DNA of 64,000 nt from DATKQI01 sp035532755. Its GTDB lineage: Bacteria > Pseudomonadota > Alphaproteobacteria > Acetobacterales > Acetobacteraceae. A program made the position numbers and the translations under genes. Below, piece by piece: positions 38,180-46,414 of this stretch. Under the pieces are notes generated by a model. That model was not told where the DNA came from, did not search any database, and saw only the letters and a program-made list of their open reading frames with translations. How positions within the stretch are numbered: position 1 is the stretch's first letter; each line of letters starts with the position of its first letter. The stretch covers positions 1 through 64,000 of the forward strand of contig DATKQI010000279.1 of the NCBI GenBank assembly GCA_035532755.1. The letters are read 5' to 3'.

Positions 38180-38500
38180 TGTCCGCGGCGGGATTCGAAC
38201 CCACGGCCCCAGGATTCATCCCACTTCGGCTTTCGCCGCCGCCGCGGGGCCTGCCCGTTGCGTTCGTGGTCTGGACTGTCCCTTCACCCTGGGCCGAGGG
38301 CGGTGTGTGCCCGGCCTTTAGGTGCCGCCCGTCCAGTCTCTACACCTTCCCGGGAAGGTCCCGGGCTTGGCTCGGGATCGGCAGGGCGCATCGGGCGCCA
38401 CAGCTTTCCCCGACTTTGAGCGGTTCCGCCGCACCGTTTCCGCGTGCGACGCCCAGTTCGACAAGGAATCCTGTGCTCTATCCTGCTGAGCTACGCGGAC
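38180..38500 (-). tRNA. tRNA-Arg(CCU) interrupted by a group I intron
   Basis: The mature tRNA is built from exon 1 (38500-38464) and exon 2 (38216-38180). Acceptor arms GTCCGCG and CGCGGAC pair fully. D stem GCTC/GAGC, anticodon stem CAGGA/TCCTG with loop TT-CCT-AA, and T arm GTGGG-TTCGAAT-CCCGC are all present, with discriminator A and no encoded CCA. The anticodon is CCU (Arg, reading AGG). The 247-nt intron sits right after the third anticodon base, as in the known intron-bearing tRNA-Arg(CCU) of Agrobacterium. Simple tRNA scans may miss it because the two halves are far apart. Confidence 0.93.
38217..38463 (-). ncRNA. Group I self-splicing intron in tRNA-Arg(CCU)
   Basis: A 247-nt intron: exon 1 ends in T and the intron ends in G (omega-G), as group I splicing requires. 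Core elements on the minus strand: Q-like GATCCCGAGCCAAGC, R-like GGTGTAGAGACTGGACG, CACCTAAAGGC, and S-like GTGAAGGGACAGTCCAG, where ACTGGAC and GACAGTCC can form P7. GGG at intron position about 10 can pair with exon CCU to form P1 with a U-G pair at the splice site. These match the small bacterial tRNA introns (Azoarcus tRNA-Ile, subgroup IC3). There is no homing endonuclease frame, so it is not independently mobile. Confidence 0.9.
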
Positions 38501-38569
38501 AACGCGGCCGGACCATAAGGGGCCGAGGGACCGGGGGCAAGCGGGACAAAAAGGCGCCGCGACCGCAGA

Positions 38570-39487
38570 TTAGCGTTGCGGCATACCCTTCGGCACCATC
38601 GTCCGCACGATCGAGGCATCCAGCGCTTCGTATCCGGCATAGTCGATCGTTTCGTACAGCTCCGTTCGCGTCAGCATCCGGTCGATCTGGTTGTGCGCCC
38701 CGCCGTCATGCGCGATTGCGGCATATAGCGATTCCTGCGCCTTCGCCGCCACCCGCAGCGCGCTCACCGGCCAGATCACCATGCGGTAGCCCATCGCTTC
38801 GAATTCCGCGGCGGTGAAGAACGGCGTCCGGCCGAACTCGGTCATGTTGGCGAGCAGCGGCGCGCTTACCCGTGCGGCGAATGTACGGAACATCTCAGCT
38901 GTGGTCAGTGCCTCGGGGAAGATCGCGTCCGCGCCGGCTTCCAAGTACAGTTTCGCGCGCGCCACCGCCCCATCCATGCCCTCGCTCGCCGCGGCGTCGG
39001 TGCGGGCAATGACGAAAAGATGCCGCCGCGCTTTTGCCGCCGCCGCCACCTTGGCTGCCATGTCATGCGGATCGGCGAGCTTCTTGTCGTTCAGATGGCC
39101 ACATTTCTTCGGCAGCAGCTGATCCTCGATATGCACCGCTGCTGCGCCGGCCTCCTCGAAGGAGCGCACCATGTGCATCACGTTCAGCGCCTCGCCATAG
39201 CCGGTATCGCCGTCGACCAGCACGGGCAGGCCGCTCGCGCGCGCCACCTGCCGGATGTGGAAGCCGACCTCGTCAACCGTGATCACGCCCAGATCCGGAA
39301 GGCCCATCTGCGCGCTCATCGCGGCACCCGAGAGATAGAGTGCGTGGAATCCGGCACGCCTGGCCTGCAATGCCGCGAGCCCGTTCGGCGCGCCCGGAAT
39401 GCGCAGGATGCCCGGTTGTGCCAGCAGCGCGCGAAAGCGGTCCCCGGCCAGGGCGGAAGGAGTGTCGGCGGCGACCAGATAGCTCAT
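38570..39487 (-). CDS. prpB: Methylisocitrate lyase-type enzyme (ICL/PEP mutase superfamily)
   Basis: A 305-residue TIM-barrel lyase. DGDTGYGEALNV holds the Mg-binding Asp, KKCGH (about residues 129-133) holds the catalytic Cys in the form typical of 2-methylisocitrate lyase (KRCGH), and the barrel end NQIDRMLTRTELYE is family-like. It would cleave 2-methylisocitrate to pyruvate and succinate in propionate degradation. No prpC or prpD neighbours are present, so related carboxyphosphonoenolpyruvate mutase-like or oxaloacetate decarboxylase activities remain possible. Confidence 0.8.
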   Translation of the reverse strand: MSYLVAADTPSALAGDRFRALLAQPGILRIPGAPNGLAALQARRAGFHALYLSGAAMSAQMGLPDLGVITVDEVGFHIRQVARASGLPVLVDGDTGYGEALNVMHMVRSFEEAGAAAVHIEDQLLPKKCGHLNDKKLADPHDMAAKVAAAAKARRHLFVIARTDAAASEGMDGAVARAKLYLEAGADAIFPEALTTAEMFRTFAARVSAPLLANMTEFGRTPFFTAAEFEAMGYRMVIWPVSALRVAAKAQESLYAAIAHDGGAHNQIDRMLTRTELYETIDYAGYEALDASIVRTMVPKGMPQR

Positions 39488-39503
39488 CGGGCGGGCTCCG
39501 GGA

Positions 39504-40928
39504 TCAGACGAAAAACAGCAGCGTCAGCAGGGCGTAAACCGGCAGCAGGATACCCGCAACCCAGCCGATGTAGCCGAAGAAGCCCGGCATGCGGATGCCA
39601 CGGTGCGCTGCGATCGACTGCACCATCATGTTCGGCGCGTTGCCTATATAGGTCAGCGCGCCGAAGAAGTTCGCCCCCGCCGCGATGGCCACCAGCAGAT
39701 GGTTCAGCCTGCCGGTCAGCACGGCCGCGTCCCCGCCGGCCATCTGGAAGAACACGAGATAGGCCGGCGCGCTGTCCAGGAATGCCGAGACCACGCCGCT
39801 CAACCAGAAATACATCGCCGCGACAGGCTGGCCGGCGGCATTCTCGGTCAGCCGCAGCAGGGGTGCCGCGGGGCCGTGCAGCCCCGCCGAAAGAATGGCG
39901 AGCATCGGCGTGATCGTGATGAAGATCGCGGCAAACAGCTTCGCCACTTCCGCCATCGGCGCCCACGCGAACATGTTGGCCTGCCGGACCGCAAGCGGTG
40001 TGAACCGGATCGACACCAGCGTGACCAGGAGGAATACGGCGATCGCCATCAACTGTTGGATGCCGACGGGCTGGCCGAGCAGCCTCACGCGTCCAGGTGT
40101 CCAGAGCCCTTGCAACAAAACCGCCCCAACCACCAATACCAGCAGCGCGATGTTGCCTGTTCCGCGCAGCCGCAGGCGCCCGGTCGGCGGGGAAGCCGGT
40201 TCCGAGGCCGCAAGATGCCGGTCATAGGCATGGAAGGCCGCCAGAAGGATGGCCGCGACCACCAGCATAGGCGCCAGCAGATAGCGGATCGGCCAGAAGA
40301 ACGGCACGCCTTCCAGGAACCCGACATATTGCGGCGGATTGCCCAGTGGCGAGGTGACACCCCCGACATTCGCGACCAGGATGATGAAGAACATCACCAG
40401 ATGCGTTTTGCGGGCCCGGTGCGCGTTGCTGCGCAGCAGAGGATGGATCAGTACCATCGCGGCCCCCGTCGTGCCCATCACGCCGGCGAGTGCGGTGCCG
40501 ATGGCGAGCAGCAGCGTGTTGCCCGCCGGCCGCCCCCAGGGTCCGCCCTGGACCAGGATGCCGCCGCCCACGGTGAACAGCGCCAGCAGCAGGGTCACGA
40601 AGGGCAGATATTCCAGCAGCAGGGCGCGCCAGACTTCCGCCGCGGTCATTGCCATGCCCTGATGCAATGCCTGCGGCACCACCAGAAGGGCGATCCACAC
40701 CAGGCAGACCGTCCCCATGCGCCGATGCCACAGGCGGGGCGCAAACATCGGGAACAGCCCGATCGAGGCAAGCACTCCGAGGAACGGCACCCCCCAGATC
40801 AGGCCTGGAAGCGGCGTCGCTCCTTGCGCAGCCCAGCATCGCACCGGCACAAGGGTTGCGATGACCGCCGTGAGAGCCGACATCACGGGCACCTGATGCC
40901 GGTACGGCAGGCGGCGGCTTGGTTGCAT
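39504..40928 (-). CDS. Ion transporter of the CitMHS/NhaD-like superfamily
   Basis: About 474 residues with 11-13 hydrophobic segments. Helix-breaking motifs MGTTGAAMVLIHPLL and NVGGVTSPLGNPPQYVGFL in the first half, and ALTYIGNAPNMMVQSIA in the second, are the paired reentrant repeats of the ion-transporter superfamily (citrate, NhaD and ArsB types). It may exchange Na+ and H+ or carry citrate-like anions. ATG 40928 gives a family-like N-terminus; the frame is open 234 nt further upstream, over the divergent coxG gene. Its stop is 16 bp upstream of prpB, so the two may share a transcript. Confidence 0.75.
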   Translation of the reverse strand: MQPSRRLPYRHQVPVMSALTAVIATLVPVRCWAAQGATPLPGLIWGVPFLGVLASIGLFPMFAPRLWHRRMGTVCLVWIALLVVPQALHQGMAMTAAEVWRALLLEYLPFVTLLLALFTVGGGILVQGGPWGRPAGNTLLLAIGTALAGVMGTTGAAMVLIHPLLRSNAHRARKTHLVMFFIILVANVGGVTSPLGNPPQYVGFLEGVPFFWPIRYLLAPMLVVAAILLAAFHAYDRHLAASEPASPPTGRLRLRGTGNIALLVLVVGAVLLQGLWTPGRVRLLGQPVGIQQLMAIAVFLLVTLVSIRFTPLAVRQANMFAWAPMAEVAKLFAAIFITITPMLAILSAGLHGPAAPLLRLTENAAGQPVAAMYFWLSGVVSAFLDSAPAYLVFFQMAGGDAAVLTGRLNHLLVAIAAGANFFGALTYIGNAPNMMVQSIAAHRGIRMPGFFGYIGWVAGILLPVYALLTLLFFV

Positions 40929-40977
40929 GCCCCCAACCCTGCAAGTAACGTCCGGTGCGCGCAAGGAGAACAGCCTC

Positions 40978-41622
40978 ATGGACATGACCGGCGAGCGGCG
41001 TATTCCGGTACCGCGGCAAAAAGTATGGGAAGCGCTGAACGACGCGGCGATCCTGAAGGCCTCCATTCCCGGCTGCGAGACCATGGAGAAGCTGTCCGAT
41101 ACCGAATTGAAGGCCACGGCGGCGGTGAAGATCGGCCCCATCGCGGCGCGCTTCACCGGCAAGGTGCAGCTCAGCGATCTTGATCCGCCGAACGGCTACA
41201 CCATCAGCGGCGAGGGCCAGGGGGGCGTGGCCGGTTTTGCCAAGGGCGGTGCGGCGGTGCGGCTGACCGATGAGGCCGGCGAGACGCTGTTGAGCTATGA
41301 TGTGAAGGCCCAGGTGGGCGGCAAGATCGCCCAGCTCGGCGCGCGGCTGATCGATGCGTCCGCGAAGCAGATGGCGGATGCGTTCTTCGATCGGTTCACC
41401 GCATTGCTCAGCCCCGAACCGGCGGCCGTGGTCTCGCCCGAGGATGCGCTGGCCGAGCAGCCGCTCGGCATTCCACCGGCGCTGATGCAGGCCGAGCCGG
41501 CGCGGGTCAGCCTGTTCGCCATGTTGCCCGAGGAGCCGATGGGCCTGCCCATGGTCGCCTGGGTCGGCGGCGTGATCTGTTTTGCCATCATCGTCCTGAT
41601 CTTCGGAAGATACGTCTTTTGA
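40978..41622 (+). CDS. coxG: CoxG-type SRPBCC membrane-anchored protein
   Basis: A 214-residue protein with an SRPBCC/CoxG domain (residues 1-150; IPVPRQKVWEALNDAAILKASIPGCE, here shortened to VWEALNDAAILKASIPGC) and a C-terminal membrane helix (about 190-210, VAWVGGVICFAIIVLIFG). In carboxydotrophs CoxG anchors CO dehydrogenase to the membrane. RBS AAGGAG, ATG 40978. First gene of a tightly packed run that lacks the dehydrogenase subunits themselves. Confidence 0.88.
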   Translation: MDMTGERRIPVPRQKVWEALNDAAILKASIPGCETMEKLSDTELKATAAVKIGPIAARFTGKVQLSDLDPPNGYTISGEGQGGVAGFAKGGAAVRLTDEAGETLLSYDVKAQVGGKIAQLGARLIDASAKQMADAFFDRFTALLSPEPAAVVSPEDALAEQPLGIPPALMQAEPARVSLFAMLPEEPMGLPMVAWVGGVICFAIIVLIFGRYVF

Positions 41623-42524
41623 TCCCGACCACCGTTTCCGAAACCGCGGCCCTGCTCGCCGGGCAGGGTTATGTGGCCAGCCGCGATCTGGCCACGACCG
41701 TTCATCTGGCGCTTTCACTCGGCCGGCCGCTGTTCCTGGAGGGCGAGCCCGGCACCGGCAAGACAGAGATCGCCAAGGTGCTGGCTACCGGCTTGGGCCG
41801 GCGGCTGGTGCGGCTGCAATGCTATGACGGCATGGATCTTGCGGCCGCCGCTTATGAATGGGACCATGCGCGGCAGTTGATGGCGATCCGCATGGCGGAA
41901 ACCGCGGGCCAGACCGATCGCAGCACGCTGGCGCGGGATATCTATGCCCGGGAGTTCCTTCAGGCCCGCCCGCTGCTCTCGGCGATCGACCCGGACCTGC
42001 CGCCGGCCGTGCTGCTGATCGACGAGCTCGACCGCGCCGACGAGCCGTTCGAGGCATTCCTGCTGGAGCTGCTCGCCGACTTCCAGATCACCATCCCGGA
42101 ATACGGCACCATTCGCGCGACGACCCCGCCGGTTGTGGTGCTGACGTCCAACCGCACGCGCGAGGTGCATGACGCGATCCGCCGCCGCTGCCTGTACCAG
42201 TGGGTGGACTATCCCGACGCCGCGCGCGAGCGGGCCATTCTGCGGGCGAAGGCGCCGAACGTGCCGGCGCTTCTGTCGGCCCAGGTGGTGGCCTTCGTAC
42301 AGCGCCTGCGGGAGGTCGATCTGTTCAAACTGCCCGGCGTGGCGGAGACGATCGATTGGGCAGGTGCGCTCACCCATCTCGATCAGCACGAGCTGGCAGC
42401 TGGGTCGGTCGATGAGACGCTTGGTGTTTTGTTGAAATATCAAGATGATATCGCCAAAATCAAAGGTGCCGAGGCGGCTCGCCTGGTAGGTGAGGCGCAG
42501 GAAGCGACGGCCCACGCGGCATGA
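41619..42524 (+). CDS. coxD: CoxD-type MoxR AAA+ ATPase
   Basis: A 301-residue MoxR-family ATPase. Walker A GEPGTGKTE (about residues 43-51), Walker B VLLIDELDRADE (about 130-141) and sensor NRTREVHDA are present. In carboxydotrophs CoxD helps build the [CuSMoO2] centre of CO dehydrogenase, acting with CoxE. A TTG start overlaps the coxG stop, and the next gene overlaps as ATGA. Confidence 0.9.
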   Translation: MIPTTVSETAALLAGQGYVASRDLATTVHLALSLGRPLFLEGEPGTGKTEIAKVLATGLGRRLVRLQCYDGMDLAAAAYEWDHARQLMAIRMAETAGQTDRSTLARDIYAREFLQARPLLSAIDPDLPPAVLLIDELDRADEPFEAFLLELLADFQITIPEYGTIRATTPPVVVLTSNRTREVHDAIRRRCLYQWVDYPDAARERAILRAKAPNVPALLSAQVVAFVQRLREVDLFKLPGVAETIDWAGALTHLDQHELAAGSVDETLGVLLKYQDDIAKIKGAEAARLVGEAQEATAHAA

Positions 42525-43723
42525 TCGGGGAGCGGCGATTGGGGGCGAACGTGATGCATTTCGCCCATCTGTTGCGCCGCGCCGGCCTTCCGGTCGGCCC
42601 TGCCGAAACACTGGCGGCCCAGCAGGCGTTGACGCTGATCGACCTCGGCGACAAGCAACAGGCGCGCACCGCGCTGCGGGCGGTGATGGTGCATCGGCAC
42701 GAGCATCAGGAGGTGTTCGATCAGGCGTTCGGCCTGTTCTGGCGCGACCCGGATGCGGCAAGGCAGGCCGCGGCGATGGCCCTGCTGGAGGGCCAGAAGG
42801 AAACCAGGACCGACTGCGCGGCACCCGCGAGCCGCCGCGTCGCCGAGGCTTTCGCCACGAAGAAAGACCCGAAGCCGCATGCGCAGCCTCCACCGCCGCT
42901 GCAGGACGCGGTGCTGACGGTGAGCGAGCGCGAACGGCTGCAGACAATGGATTTCGAGGCGATGGGAGCGGCCGAGATCACCAACGCCAAGGCCGAAATC
43001 CGCCGCCTGCACCTGCCGCTTGACCTGCGCCGCACCCGCCGCCACCGCCCCGACCCGGCCGGACCGCGCGCGGACCTGCGCGCGACGATCCGGCAGAGCC
43101 TGCGCCAGGGCGGGGAGATCATCGACCTCGCCCGCAGCCGACGCATTACAAAACCGCCGCCATTGGTCGTGATCTGTGACATATCGGGCTCGATGGCGCG
43201 CTATGCGCAGATATTGCTGCATTTCCTGCACGCGGTCGCGAACGACCGGGACCGTGTGCAGGTGTTCCTGTTCGGCACGCGGCTATCCAACATCACCCGC
43301 CAGCTCCGCCACCGGGACCCGGAGGTGGCGTTCCAGATGGTCAGCCACGTCGTGCCGGACTGGTCTGGCGGCACCCGGATCGGGGAGACGTTGGCGGTCT
43401 TCAACCATACCTGGGCCAGGCGGGTGCTGGGCCAGGGGGCGGTGGTACTGCTGGTGACCGATGGGCTGGACCGCGACGGGGCGAGGGGACTCGCCGAAAA
43501 CATGGATCGGCTGCACCGTTCCTGCTCGCGGCTGATCTGGCTCAACCCGCTGCTGCGCTGGGACGGCTTCAGCCCGAAATCGCAGGGCATCCGTGCCATG
43601 TTGCCGCATGTGGACGATTTCCGGCCGGTGCATAATCTGGCGAGTTTGCATGCGCTGATCGATCTGCTCTCCCGCCCCGCCCCGCCAAGGGCAGTGCTGG
43701 AAGCCTGGAGGAACGCATCATGA
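42521..43723 (+). CDS. coxE: CoxE-type von Willebrand factor A protein
   Basis: A 400-residue CoxE family protein. The MIDAS motif DISGSM is at about residue 226, with further metal positions in SGGTRIGE and VTDGLDRDG. The N-terminal half is helical and variable. MoxR/VWA pairs are co-chaperones; here with CoxD they should mature a molybdenum hydroxylase. ATGA overlaps at both ends. Confidence 0.9.
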   Translation: MIGERRLGANVMHFAHLLRRAGLPVGPAETLAAQQALTLIDLGDKQQARTALRAVMVHRHEHQEVFDQAFGLFWRDPDAARQAAAMALLEGQKETRTDCAAPASRRVAEAFATKKDPKPHAQPPPPLQDAVLTVSERERLQTMDFEAMGAAEITNAKAEIRRLHLPLDLRRTRRHRPDPAGPRADLRATIRQSLRQGGEIIDLARSRRITKPPPLVVICDISGSMARYAQILLHFLHAVANDRDRVQVFLFGTRLSNITRQLRHRDPEVAFQMVSHVVPDWSGGTRIGETLAVFNHTWARRVLGQGAVVLLVTDGLDRDGARGLAENMDRLHRSCSRLIWLNPLLRWDGFSPKSQGIRAMLPHVDDFRPVHNLASLHALIDLLSRPAPPRAVLEAWRNAS

Positions 43724-44049
43724 CTCTACCGACAGAAGCCGAAGATGTGCTCGGCCTCGCCTCAGCTTGGCGCGCGGCGGGCGAGCAGGTGGCGATTGCC
43801 ACCGTTACCGAAACCTGGGGCAGCAGCCCGCGCCCGGCCGGCAGCCAGATGGCGGTCACCGCCTCCGGCCGCATGGCAGGCTCGGTTTCCGGCGGTTGCA
43901 TCGAAGGGGCGGTAGCCGAGGCGGCGCAGGAAGCGATCCGTACCGGCACGCCGAAGCTGCTCGATTTCGGGGTGACGAACGAACAGGCGTGGGAAGTGGG
44001 CCTCGCTTGCGGCGGCAAGGTGAAGGTGTTCGTGGAGGCCCTCGGATGA
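43720..44049 (+). CDS. XdhC/CoxI N-terminal-domain protein
   Basis: A 109-residue XdhC_CoxI domain: VTETWGSSPRPAGSQMAVTASG (here TWGSSPRPAG) and GSVSGGCIEGAV hold the conserved Cys. XdhC proteins bind Mo cofactor, protect it and help sulfurate it before insertion into xanthine dehydrogenase-type enzymes. The C-terminal Rossmann half is a separate gene that overlaps it as ATGA, so this is a split XdhC. Confidence 0.88.
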   Translation: MTLPTEAEDVLGLASAWRAAGEQVAIATVTETWGSSPRPAGSQMAVTASGRMAGSVSGGCIEGAVAEAAQEAIRTGTPKLLDFGVTNEQAWEVGLACGGKVKVFVEALG

Positions 44050-44744
44050 CACCCGAAACGCTTCACGCTTTGAGCCGGGCAAAGGCGGAGGGCCGCGCTG
44101 TCGTGCTTGCCACCACACTGCCCGCCGGCACTCAGCGCCTGTTGCCGGACCCGGCGGCTCCCACGGCGCTGAACACGGCGGCGGAGCGGGCGCTGGCCGC
44201 GGATGCGAGCGGGACCGTCATGATCGATGGCGCGAGCGTCTTCCTGCAGGTGCACAACCCGCCGGTTCGTCTTGTGGTGGTGGGGGCGGTGCATATCGCG
44301 CAGGCCCTGGTGCCGATGGCGGCGCAGCTTGGCCTGTCGGTCATCGTGGTCGATCCGCGGCGTGCCTTCGCCTCGGATGAACGTTTCCCGAACGTCGCGA
44401 TCTCGACCGACTGGCCGGACGAGGCGCTGGATGCTCTGCGCCCGGATGCCCGCACCGCCATCGTAACACTTACCCACGATCCGAAGCTGGACGATCCCGC
44501 GCTGGACCGGGCCCTGAAATCGCCCGCTTTCTACGTGGGGTCGCTCGGCTCGCGGAAGACCCACGCGGCGAGGCTCGCCCGGTTGCGCGAGCTGGGCCAC
44601 GACGAGGCGGCGCTGACGCGCATTCACGGGCCGGTGGGGCTGGACATCGATGCGGTGACGGCGCCGGAGATCGCGTTGTCGATCCTGGCCCAATTGGTCG
44701 CGGTGCGGCGAGGGGCCAGCCGGGCTCAGCGGGCTGCGGCATGA
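44046..44744 (+). CDS. XdhC C-terminal Rossmann-domain protein
   Basis: About 232 residues. The Rossmann-type domain (VRLVVVGAVHIAQALVPMA, about residues 75-93; shown here by VVGAVHIAQ) and YVGSLGSRKTHAARLARL are the XdhC_C signature. It pairs with the preceding short XdhC_CoxI gene to make the two halves that are fused in xanthine-dehydrogenase systems. ATGA overlaps on both sides. Confidence 0.85.
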   Translation: MTPETLHALSRAKAEGRAVVLATTLPAGTQRLLPDPAAPTALNTAAERALAADASGTVMIDGASVFLQVHNPPVRLVVVGAVHIAQALVPMAAQLGLSVIVVDPRRAFASDERFPNVAISTDWPDEALDALRPDARTAIVTLTHDPKLDDPALDRALKSPAFYVGSLGSRKTHAARLARLRELGHDEAALTRIHGPVGLDIDAVTAPEIALSILAQLVAVRRGASRAQRAAA

Positions 44745-46408
44745 TCTTCGGTGTGCTGCCCATCGAGGAGGCGCAGGGTGCGATCCTTGCCCACAGCCAG
44801 CGCCTGGACGGGCGCATGTTGCGCAAAGGTGCGCTGCTGGACGAGACGGCGATCGCGGGGCTGCGTGCGGCCGGGCTGTCCGAGGTCATCGCCGCGAAGC
44901 TGGAGCCGGGCGAGGTGCCGGAGGATGCGGCGGCGGATCGGCTGGGGCAGGCGCTGCTCGGCCCGCTGATCGGCCGGTCGCGTGCCGGAACCGGTCGGGT
45001 GAACCTGCTGGCCGAAGCGGCCGGGCTGCTGCGGCTCGATGCCGCGCGGATCGATCGGCTGAATGGCATCGACGAATCCGTCACTCTCGCCACTCTTCCC
45101 GATTTCTCGGTCGTCGCGCCGAAGGACATGCTGGCAACGCTGAAGATCATCCCCTTCGCGGTGCCAGGTGCGACGCTCGCGGTGGCCGAGGCGGTGATCC
45201 GCCAGGGCACGCCTGCGCTGATGCTGCATCCTTTCCGGCCGCTGAAGGTCGGGCTGGTGCTGACCGAACTGCCGCACCTGAAGGATGCGGCGATCCAGCA
45301 CACCATCGAGGCGACGGAAGCCCGCGTGCGGGGGCTGACCGGCACGCTGCTGCCGCCCTTGCGCACGCCGCATTCCGAAAGGCCGGTGGCGGACGCACTG
45401 CGGAAGTTGCTTGCGCAGGGGGCGGAACTGCTGCTGGTGGCCGGGGCCTCGGCCGTGGTGGATCGGCGTGATGTCGGCCCGGCCGGGATCGTGGCGGCGG
45501 GCGGAGAAATCGGACATTTCGGGATGCCGGTCGATCCGGGAAACCTGATTTGCCTGGGGCGGATCGGGGCGGTGCCGGCGCTGGTGCTGCCCGGCTGCGC
45601 GCGCAGCCCCAAGCTGAACGGCATCGACTGGGTTCTGGCCCGGTTGTTCGCCGACCTGCCCGTGGGCGCGCGCGAAGTGGCGCGAATGGGGGTGGGTGGC
45701 CTGCTGAAGGATGTGGAGGCGCGCCCTCTGCCGCGCGCGACCGCGCCCGCCACCCCGCGCACCGGCGCCGCCCCACGGCCTCGCCCGTCAGTCGGCGCGA
45801 TCGTGCTCGCGGCCGGGCGGTCACGCCGGATGGCGCCACGCAACAAGCTGCTGATCGAGGATGCGACCGGGAAGGCGATGGTCGCCCGTGTGGTGGACAA
45901 CATCCTCTCCTCCGGCGCCCGCCCGGTGCTGGTGGTGACGGGCCATCAGGCCGAGGAGATCGAACACGTGCTGGCCGGCCGGCCGGTGCGCTTCGTCCAT
46001 GCCGCCGACTATGCCGAGGGCCTTTCGGCCAGCCTGAAAACCGCCGTCGCGGCATTGCCGCCGGAGGCTGCGGCGGCGATCATCTGCCTTGCCGACATGC
46101 CGCTGGTGACCGGCGCGATGATCGATCGGCTGATGGCGGCCTACGACCCGGACGAGGGGCGGGCGATCGTGCTGCCGACCTTCCGCGGCAAGCAGGGCAA
46201 CCCGATGTTGTGGGACCGCCGATTCTTCTCCGAAATCATGGCGGTGACCGGCGATATCGGCGCGCGGCACTTGCTGGCGAAGCATCTGGAACTGGTGGCC
46301 GAGGTCGAGATGGCCTCCGACGCCGTGCTGCGTGATTTCGACACGGCCGACAGCCTTGCCACGCTCCCTGGCCATCTGCGCCCGGCCGGCGCTCGCCCGG
46401 GCGCCTGA
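44741..46408 (+). CDS. Molybdopterin-binding/MobA-like nucleotidyltransferase fusion
   Basis: A 555-residue two-domain protein. Residues about 1-340 are a MoeA/MogA-like molybdopterin-binding domain (GASAVVDRRDVGPAGI and PVDPGNLICLG); an Ala/Pro/Arg linker (about 341-360) leads to a MobA/MocA-like NTP transferase (GAIVLAAGRSRRM, LADMPLVTG, RGKQGNPMLW). MocA adds CMP to the cofactor for molybdenum hydroxylases. As the last gene of the cox-type maturation run it likely prepares the cytosine-dinucleotide cofactor. Confidence 0.85.
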   Translation: MIFGVLPIEEAQGAILAHSQRLDGRMLRKGALLDETAIAGLRAAGLSEVIAAKLEPGEVPEDAAADRLGQALLGPLIGRSRAGTGRVNLLAEAAGLLRLDAARIDRLNGIDESVTLATLPDFSVVAPKDMLATLKIIPFAVPGATLAVAEAVIRQGTPALMLHPFRPLKVGLVLTELPHLKDAAIQHTIEATEARVRGLTGTLLPPLRTPHSERPVADALRKLLAQGAELLLVAGASAVVDRRDVGPAGIVAAGGEIGHFGMPVDPGNLICLGRIGAVPALVLPGCARSPKLNGIDWVLARLFADLPVGAREVARMGVGGLLKDVEARPLPRATAPATPRTGAAPRPRPSVGAIVLAAGRSRRMAPRNKLLIEDATGKAMVARVVDNILSSGARPVLVVTGHQAEEIEHVLAGRPVRFVHAADYAEGLSASLKTAVAALPPEAAAAIICLADMPLVTGAMIDRLMAAYDPDEGRAIVLPTFRGKQGNPMLWDRRFFSEIMAVTGDIGARHLLAKHLELVAEVEMASDAVLRDFDTADSLATLPGHLRPAGARPGA

Positions 46409-46414
46409 CCATCC

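Noticed and set aside
38170..38817. Plus-strand frame of 215 codons overlapping the tRNA and prpB
   Set aside because: Antisense to the intron-containing tRNA-Arg and the 3' end of prpB; no domain and no ribosome site.
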